From Desulfobulbaceae bacterium BRH_c16a (lineage in GTDB: Bacteria > Desulfobacterota > Desulfobulbia > Desulfobulbales > Desulfocapsaceae): a stretch of DNA of 64,000 nt. The stretch lies in contig LADS01000003.1 in the NCBI GenBank assembly GCA_000961725.1, positions 1 through 64,000 on the forward strand. The letters run 5' to 3'. The first letter of the stretch is position 1; each line of letters opens with the position of its first letter. The position numbers were made by a program, and so were the translations under genes. This document shows, piece by piece, positions 56,484 to 64,000 of this stretch. The notes under the pieces were generated by a model. That model was given only the letters and a program-made list of their open reading frames with translations. It did not search any database and was not told the DNA's origin.

Positions 56484-58478
56484 TTACTGTAAGCGCTCCG
56501 CCAGCAGTTCGGCGATATCGCGCGGTTTCATGCTCTCCTCGATATTCGCCCCTTTGACGCCGTCTTCAAACATGGTCAGGCAGAACGGACAGTTGGCCAG
56601 CAGCTGGCCGGTGCCGGTTGCGGCAGCCATCTCCACCCTTTTGATGTTGATCCTCGTGCCGAGCTTTTCTTCGGCAAGTATCCGGCCGCCGCCGGCGCTG
56701 CAGCAGAAGGCCTGGTCGCGGTTTTTTGTCATTTCGACAAGCTTGCCGCCTGCCGCGGCGATAAGCTCGCGCGGCGCATCATACATCCCGTTATGACGGC
56801 CGAGATAGCAGGAATCGTGGTAGGTACAGACGAACGGTTCGCCGTCCACGGCAAGTCTGCCCTCGGCCACGAGCCCGGCTAGAAATTCGGGATGGGACTG
56901 CACCCGGCAGTCGAGGCCGAGATCGCGATAGTCCTTGTTCAGGGTGTTGAAACAGTGCGGACAGGTGGTGACGATCTTTTTAATGCCATGCCCTTGAAGC
57001 GTCGCGATATTTTCCGTGGCAAGACTTTGGTAGAGATACTCATTGCCCATCTTGCGGGCCGGTTCGCCGCAGCATTTCTCCTCCTTGCCGAGAATGCCGA
57101 CTTTGATCCCGGCAGCCCGGCAGAGAGTGATAAAGCTCCTGGCCACCGCGATATTGCGCTTGTCAAAGCTGGCATAGCAGCCGACGAAATAGAGGATGTC
57201 GATCTCGGCATCTTCGGCCAGGCTTTTTACTCCCAAACCTTCCGCCCATTCGCCGCGCGAAGCATAGCCCATGCCGAGCGGGTTACCGTTGACCTCCAGC
57301 TGTTCCATCGCGGTCATCACCTCTTCGCCGGGGAATTCTCCTTCCATGAGAACGAGGTTGCGGCGCATCTCGACGATCTTGCCGACATGCTCGACCCCGG
57401 CCGGACAGATATCCTGGCAGGCCCGGCAGGTCGTGCAGGACCAGATAGCATCCCGGCCGACCGCATCGATGAGATCCGTCTGCGGGGTTTCGGCGGCAAG
57501 CTCGCCGATCCGCTGCACCACCTGCATCGGCGACAGCGGCTTGTCGGTCGCATGGGCAGGACATCGGTCCTGGCAGCGTTTGCACAGGGTGCAGGCATCG
57601 GCGTCGAAGATATCCTTCCAGGTGAGATCGGTCACTTTTGCCGCGCCGAAACTCTCGGCCTCCTCGTTTTCCAGATCGATGGTGGTGAGTTTTCCCACCG
57701 GCCCCCGATCGGCAAGAAAGGTGCCCGCGCTCGTTGTCAGGATATGGCGAAACTTGGTAAACGGCATGAGACCGATAAACAGCAAGGCCAGCACCAGATG
57801 GAACCACCACAAACCTTTGTGCATTGCAAGAAGCAGCTCCGGGCTCGTTCCGGCAAGGCTCCGGCCGATCGCCAGCCCCACCGGCGACCAGAGGGCAAGC
57901 GGGGTACCCAGCTCGGTGACCGCCATCCTCGCCCCTTCGATGACAAAGCCGGTGAGGAGGATGGCCAGCAGCAGGCCGTGCATGACGAAGTCGTCCATTC
58001 TGGTTTCGAGCCCCGGCGGCCGTACCACCCAGCGCCGCACAAGAAGACCGAGCAGCATGAGGATCGCCGCGAGGCCGGCAAGATCGAGGGTTATGCTGAA
58101 AATCTTATAGAAAGTGCCCTTGAGAAAGACATAGTCGAAAAAAAGGTCGGTGAAGTCGGCCTGGACGACAATCAGCCCGGTGCCGAGAAAGAGCAGGAAA
58201 AAGCCCCAGAAAAACACGGCATGGGCAACCCCCGGCCCCTTCACCCGCAGGACTCTGGTCTGCAGGAGCATGGTGCGCAACATCCCGCCGAACCGGGCAA
58301 GGGGCCGGTCGGTCCGGTGCATAGGTTTGCCCAGCCGGTATGTTTTCAGGCGGCGGAGAAAGCCATAAGCCAGAACGGCGAAGGCCGCTGCGGCGAGCAG
58401 ATACATCGGCACCACAGTTGCCGGACCATGGCCGATATTCCAGTATATTTCACGGGTAAATTCCATCGCTGTCTCCAT
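56484..58478 (-). CDS. membrane FeS oxidoreductase (HdrD-like/Etf:menaquinone oxidoreductase type)
   Basis: N-terminal TM cytochrome-like domain, CTLCKRCQDRCPAH and CTTCRACQDICPAGVEH clusters, C-terminal CCG motifs GKEEKCCGEPARKMG and CCSAGGGRI. Confidence 0.9.
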   Translation of the reverse strand: METAMEFTREIYWNIGHGPATVVPMYLLAAAAFAVLAYGFLRRLKTYRLGKPMHRTDRPLARFGGMLRTMLLQTRVLRVKGPGVAHAVFFWGFFLLFLGTGLIVVQADFTDLFFDYVFLKGTFYKIFSITLDLAGLAAILMLLGLLVRRWVVRPPGLETRMDDFVMHGLLLAILLTGFVIEGARMAVTELGTPLALWSPVGLAIGRSLAGTSPELLLAMHKGLWWFHLVLALLFIGLMPFTKFRHILTTSAGTFLADRGPVGKLTTIDLENEEAESFGAAKVTDLTWKDIFDADACTLCKRCQDRCPAHATDKPLSPMQVVQRIGELAAETPQTDLIDAVGRDAIWSCTTCRACQDICPAGVEHVGKIVEMRRNLVLMEGEFPGEEVMTAMEQLEVNGNPLGMGYASRGEWAEGLGVKSLAEDAEIDILYFVGCYASFDKRNIAVARSFITLCRAAGIKVGILGKEEKCCGEPARKMGNEYLYQSLATENIATLQGHGIKKIVTTCPHCFNTLNKDYRDLGLDCRVQSHPEFLAGLVAEGRLAVDGEPFVCTYHDSCYLGRHNGMYDAPRELIAAAGGKLVEMTKNRDQAFCCSAGGGRILAEEKLGTRINIKRVEMAAATGTGQLLANCPFCLTMFEDGVKGANIEESMKPRDIAELLAERLQ

Positions 58479-58574
58479 TGCCGGGAAAGCTCTTGTACGT
58501 TGTTGCGAATAAACAGCGGGAGATGGCACCCCCCGATGCCATCCTCCACCGAAAGGGGCGGGAGATACCCCTTT

Positions 58575-59720
58575 TTAACGGGTCAGTGCCGAGCCGATGA
58601 CAACCCGCTGAATCTCACTGGTGCCTTCGTAGATCTCGGTGATCTTGGCGTCGCGCATCATCCTCTCCACCGGGAATTCCCGGGTGTAGCCGTAGCCGCC
58701 ATGCAGCTGGACCGCCTGGGTGGTCACCCGCATCGCCGTCTCGCTGGCAAACAGTTTGGCCATCGCCGACTCCTGGGAATAGGAAAGCCCGGCACTTGCC
58801 CGATAGGCGGCATTGTAGACGAGCAGCCTGGCCGCTTCAACCTGGGTCGCCATATCCGCCAGCTGAAACTGCACACCCTGGAAGGCGTTCAAGGGCTTGT
58901 TGAACTGCTGACGCTCCTTGACATAGGTTTTGGTTGCGTCGAGCGCCCCCTGGGCAATCCCCAGAGCCTGGGAGGCAATGCCGATCCGGCCGCCGTCAAG
59001 GGTCTTCATCGCCACCTTGAATCCTTTCCCCTCTTCGCCCAGCATGTTGGCATGGGGCACCCGGCAATTCTCGAAGACCAGTTCCATGGTCGGTGAGGAG
59101 CGGATGCCCATCTTTTTTTCTTTTTTGCCGAAGGTAAATCCGGGGGTGCCCTTCTCGACAATGAAGGCGCTGATGCCGTGATGCTTTTCGGCTGCCCGGT
59201 CGGTCCTGGCAAAAATCACGTAAATCTCCGCCTCGCCGGCATTGGTGATAAAGATCTTGCTGCCGTTGATAATCCAGTCTTCGCCCTGCCGTACCGCAAA
59301 GGTTCTTGTCCCGCCGGCATCGGAGCCTGCCGCGGGCTCGGTCAGGCCGAAGGCACCCATCGCCTCACCCTGGGCAAGCGGGGTGAGGAACTGTTTTTTC
59401 TGTTCCTCGCTGCCGAAAAGATAGATCGGGTTGGAGCCAAGGGAGAGATGGGCGGAGAGCGTCACGCCGGTCGAGGCGCAGACTCTTGACAACTCTTCGA
59501 CGGCAATCGCGTAGCTCAGGTAGTCGGCACCCGCGCCGCCGTATTCCTCGGGAAAAACAATGCCGGTGAGACCGAGGTCGGCAAGTCTTGCAAACATCAG
59601 CTCGCGGTCGAAATGCTCCTCTTCATCACGCGCGGCGGCCGACGGGGCGACTTCGGTTTCGGCAAAGCTGCGGACCATTTCGCGAATAAGATTCTGCTCT
59701 TCTGTCAGTTCGAAGTTCAT
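58575..59720 (-). CDS. acyl-CoA dehydrogenase
   Basis: [19 protein letters not shown] ... [32 protein letters not shown]. Confidence 0.96.
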   Translation of the reverse strand: MNFELTEEQNLIREMVRSFAETEVAPSAAARDEEEHFDRELMFARLADLGLTGIVFPEEYGGAGADYLSYAIAVEELSRVCASTGVTLSAHLSLGSNPIYLFGSEEQKKQFLTPLAQGEAMGAFGLTEPAAGSDAGGTRTFAVRQGEDWIINGSKIFITNAGEAEIYVIFARTDRAAEKHHGISAFIVEKGTPGFTFGKKEKKMGIRSSPTMELVFENCRVPHANMLGEEGKGFKVAMKTLDGGRIGIASQALGIAQGALDATKTYVKERQQFNKPLNAFQGVQFQLADMATQVEAARLLVYNAAYRASAGLSYSQESAMAKLFASETAMRVTTQAVQLHGGYGYTREFPVERMMRDAKITEIYEGTSEIQRVVIGSALTR

Positions 59721-59820
59721 GGTATTACTCCCATTGTTGTATTTTGAAAAAGAGACGGAACTTTCCTGTCGATCCTGAAACAGGATCAGGCAATGCCGCT
59801 CTTCAGCACGTATTTTTGTC

Positions 59821-60270
59821 CTAGGCGTCTGGCGGAAGCTGAATCATGAGGACTCGCCCTGTAGCGCAGAGGGTCTCGCCGGCCAGCAGCTGCAGGTTGA
59901 CGGTCACCTTGCGCCCTTTGATCTCGGCCACCTTGCCGCGGATCTCGAGCTCCACGCCAAGCGGCGTCGGCTTGAGATAATCGACGGTGAGGGAGGCGGT
60001 GACAAACCGGGCTATCGGCTCGCCGCTCTCTTTCGCCTTTGCAGCGGCAGCGGTTGCGGCACCGTGGCAGTCGATCAGCGAGGCGGTCATGCCGCCGTAG
60101 AGAAAGCCGGGCACCCCGCCGGTATAGTCAGGCCCCGGAGTATAGCGGCAGACACACTCCTCGCCCTGCCAGTAGCTTTTGAGGTGCATGCCATGCGGAT
60201 TGTTTCGGCCGCAGCCGTAGCAATGCGCATATTCTTCCGGATAGAGATCCTGGATTGCCGAATCACTCAT
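59821..60270 (-). CDS. PaaI-like hotdog-fold thioesterase
   Basis: [18 protein letters not shown] ... [28 protein letters not shown] ... [15 protein letters not shown]. Confidence 0.87.
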   Translation of the reverse strand: MSDSAIQDLYPEEYAHCYGCGRNNPHGMHLKSYWQGEECVCRYTPGPDYTGGVPGFLYGGMTASLIDCHGAATAAAAKAKESGEPIARFVTASLTVDYLKPTPLGVELEIRGKVAEIKGRKVTVNLQLLAGETLCATGRVLMIQLPPDA

Positions 60271-60325
60271 GTTTTCCTCATCTGTTGGTGTTGCCTGTTT
60301 TTGTGCCGCCAGACTGCTGCGGCGC

Positions 60326-61180
60326 TCAGTAGCTGTAGAAACCCCTGCCGGTTTTCCGGCCCAGCCAGCCCGATTCGACATACTGGCGGAGCAGCGGACA
60401 GGGCCGGTACTTCGGATCGCCAAGTCCCTGGTGCAAAGTGTTCAGGATTGCAAGACAGGTATCGAGTCCGATGAGATCGGCCAAAGCCAGCGGCCCCATC
60501 GGATGATTCATGCCGAGCTGCATGACGCGGTCGATCGACTCCCGGTCGCCGACACTCTGGTAGAGACAGTATATCGCCTCGTTGATCATCGGCAAAAGGA
60601 TGCGATTGGCGATAAAGCCCGGAAAGTCGCTTGCCACCGCAGGGGTTTTGCCCATCCGCTCGGCCAGCGCCACGGTGGACTGAAAGGTCTTTTCGGAGGT
60701 GGCCAGGGCCCGGATCACCTCGACCAGCTTCATCACCGGCACGGGATTCATGAAGTGCATGCCGATCACCTTGTCCGGTCGTTTCGTCCGGGAGGCGATC
60801 CGGCCGATCGGAATGGAAGAGGTATTGGAGGAGAGGATGGTGTGCGGCGGACAGATCTCGTCCAGCCGGGCAAAAATCCCGAATTTGATTTCCTCGACCT
60901 CGGAGGCGGCCTCGACGACAAAGTCGGCTGCCCGCATGCCGACAAGATCGGTGCCGGGTTGAATCCGGCCGAGGATGGCCTTTTTCTCGTCTTCGGCTAT
61001 TTTGCCCTTCGTAACACTCCGCTCCAGGTTTTTGGCGATTATCGCTAAACCCCGGTCGACAAAGTCGGCGGAGATATCGTGAAGGATGACGTTCATCCCG
61101 CTCGCCGCCGCCACCTGGGCAATGCCCGCGCCCATCTGGCCCGCACCGATAACCCCGAAGGTTGTCGTTTTTGCATCCAT
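60326..61180 (-). CDS. 3-hydroxybutyryl-CoA dehydrogenase
   Basis: GVIGAGQMGAGIAQVAAASGMNVILHD ... SSNTSSIPIG ... GMHFMNPVPVMKLVEVI. Confidence 0.95.
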   Translation of the reverse strand: MDAKTTTFGVIGAGQMGAGIAQVAAASGMNVILHDISADFVDRGLAIIAKNLERSVTKGKIAEDEKKAILGRIQPGTDLVGMRAADFVVEAASEVEEIKFGIFARLDEICPPHTILSSNTSSIPIGRIASRTKRPDKVIGMHFMNPVPVMKLVEVIRALATSEKTFQSTVALAERMGKTPAVASDFPGFIANRILLPMINEAIYCLYQSVGDRESIDRVMQLGMNHPMGPLALADLIGLDTCLAILNTLHQGLGDPKYRPCPLLRQYVESGWLGRKTGRGFYSY

Positions 61181-61192
61181 GATACTCTCCCG

Positions 61193-62518
<1,326 letters not shown>

Positions 62519-62572
62519 TTTGGCACTCCTTTTCTTGGTTGTCGACATTGAAATCCGCGCCACCTGCAGGCC

Positions 62573-63997
62573 TCAGCTTACCTTCCGCTCCATCCCAAAC
62601 CATTCCCGGCTGCGCAGTTTGGCCTTGATGGTTTTGCCGGTGGCCGTTTTCGGCAACTGGCCGAACTCCACGGTTTTCGGGGCCTTGAACTGGGCGTGGT
62701 GGCTGCGGCAGAATTCGATTATCTCTTCTTCCGTCGGGGTCCGGCCTCGTTTCGGCACGACAAAGGCCTTGGGAACCTCGCCCCAGACCGGATCGGGAGT
62801 CGAGACCACCGCCACCTCGAGGACATCCGGGTGCTGGTAAATGATTTCCTCGATTTCGATGGAGGAGATCATGTCTCCGCCCCTGACGATCACGTCGCTT
62901 GCCCGATCGGTTATCTGCAGATAACCGTCGGCATGGATAACTCCGAGGTCGCCGCTATGGAACCAGCCGCCGCGAAAGGCCAGGTCGGTAGCCGCTGCAT
63001 CTTTATAGTAACCGGCCATGACGTTGTGCCCGCGCATCACCACCTCGCCGACGGTCCGGCCGTCATGGGGCACCGGCTCCATGGACTGCGAATCGACAAC
63101 CGCCATATGCAGGCTGGTGATCGAGGCCACCCCCTGCCGCGCCTTCATTTTCGCGACACTCTCCGGATCGAGCTCGACCCAGGGGGCCTGCCAGGCGCAG
63201 ACACTGTGCGGCCCGTGCAGTTCGGTGAGTCCGTAGACGTGGGTTATATCGGCACCGATATCTTCCATGCCCTGAATGATCACCGGTGAAGGAGAGGCAC
63301 CCGCGGTGAGCACCTGCAGAGGGCGGCGCAGCCTCACCGCCGGTGCCTCGGGGAAACAGATCATCATCAACAGGATATTGGGCGAGGCGCAGAGATGCGA
63401 TACGCTTTCTTTTTCTATCAGGTGAAACATTTCCTTGGGCAGACAGCGTCTGAGACAGACATGCGTTGCGCCCACCGCCGTCACCGCCCAGGGGAAACTC
63501 CAGCCATTGCAGTGAAACATCGGCAGGGTCCAGAGATAGACGGAATCAGGCCTGAGAGCCGATTCGATAATCTCGCCCAGGGTCTGCAGGCAGGTGGCCC
63601 GGTGGCTGTACATTACCCCTTTCGGCCGGCCGGTGGTGCCCGAGGTGTAGTTGATGGCGATGAGACTGTTTTCATCGCAATCCCCACTCGTTGCCGGCGG
63701 CGTTGCCGCCCCGCCCGCCAGGAACGTCTCATACTCAGGCCCTTTCAAGAGAGGCGCACAGGTATACTCGCAGATATTGACGAAGAGCGAAACCTTTGCC
63801 AGTTCCCCGGCTATCGGCTGGAGCTGAGCGGCGAACTCATTGTCGACAAAAACAGCTTTCGCATCGGAATGATCAATAATGTAGAGATATTCTCGGCTGG
63901 AGAGCTGGGTGTTGACACAGACCAGAACGGCACCGATCATCGGGATGGCAAAGTGGGCTTCAAGCATCGGAGGGGTGTTGGGACAGATAAAAACCAC
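62573..63997 (-). CDS. AMP-dependent acyl-CoA synthetase, 5' end cut by the window edge
   Basis: INYTSGTTGRPKGVMYSHRA; GWFHSGDLGVIHADGYLQITDRASDVIVRGGDMISSIEIE. Confidence 0.93.
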   Translation of the reverse strand: MVFICPNTPPMLEAHFAIPMIGAVLVCVNTQLSSREYLYIIDHSDAKAVFVDNEFAAQLQPIAGELAKVSLFVNICEYTCAPLLKGPEYETFLAGGAATPPATSGDCDENSLIAINYTSGTTGRPKGVMYSHRATCLQTLGEIIESALRPDSVYLWTLPMFHCNGWSFPWAVTAVGATHVCLRRCLPKEMFHLIEKESVSHLCASPNILLMMICFPEAPAVRLRRPLQVLTAGASPSPVIIQGMEDIGADITHVYGLTELHGPHSVCAWQAPWVELDPESVAKMKARQGVASITSLHMAVVDSQSMEPVPHDGRTVGEVVMRGHNVMAGYYKDAAATDLAFRGGWFHSGDLGVIHADGYLQITDRASDVIVRGGDMISSIEIEEIIYQHPDVLEVAVVSTPDPVWGEVPKAFVVPKRGRTPTEEEIIEFCRSHHAQFKAPKTVEFGQLPKTATGKTIKAKLRSREWFGMERKVS

Positions 63998-64000
63998 TTT

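Noticed and set aside
56892-59096. 734-aa plus-strand ORF
   Set aside because: Antisense to the FeS oxidoreductase and acyl-CoA dehydrogenase genes, which have clear family motifs; translation is His/Arg/Gly-rich with no domain, typical of an antisense frame in GC-rich coding DNA.

Overview
The 64 kb window looks like a chromosomal segment from an anaerobic Desulfobacterota-like bacterium. That assignment is inferred from gene content; no rRNA or tRNA was recognised. Blocks in order: (i) a partial lipoprotein ORF and an intact REP-associated (Y1/IS200-like) transposase; (ii) a compact minus-strand biosynthesis/export cluster at ~2.5-11.0 kb: orphan 142-aa protein, BtrH_N-like acyltransferase, ABC ATPase, ABC-2 permease, B12-binding radical SAM, KAS III-like synthase, then an MGT-like glycosyltransferase, a sulfotransferase and a decayed gene; (iii) pyrF, a monooxygenase, and an OadG-OadA-OadB decarboxylase pump whose OadB carries an extra exported N-terminal domain; (iv) ferredoxin-nitroreductase, FabI-like SDR, hydantoinase/oxoprolinase, phosphoesterase, and a ParB-like plus Lrp/AsnC-RAM fusion; (v) a ferritin-like gene with a group 3b-type [NiFe] hydrogenase operon; (vi) NhaD/NhaR, acetate transporter, acyl-CoA synthetase, CsgG-like protein; (vii) a WbsX/GH99-like plus radical SAM pair followed by four ~118-bp tandem repeats, each with three hairpins; (viii) miscellaneous accessory genes including HipBA; (ix) an accessory/defence island at ~45-54 kb with transposase relics, an atypical Fic protein, hsdM and ORF6N-like remnants, a HEPN-like protein and a three-gene ABC-3C system; (x) a beta-oxidation/Etf operon running off the right edge. 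Best candidates for undescribed biology: the BtrH/KASIII/rSAM/ABC cluster, the 118-bp tandem hairpin array, the ABC-3C and HEPN-like genes, the ParB-RAM fusion, and the nested inverted-repeat element between etfB and etfA. All family names come from reading motifs; no database search was run.
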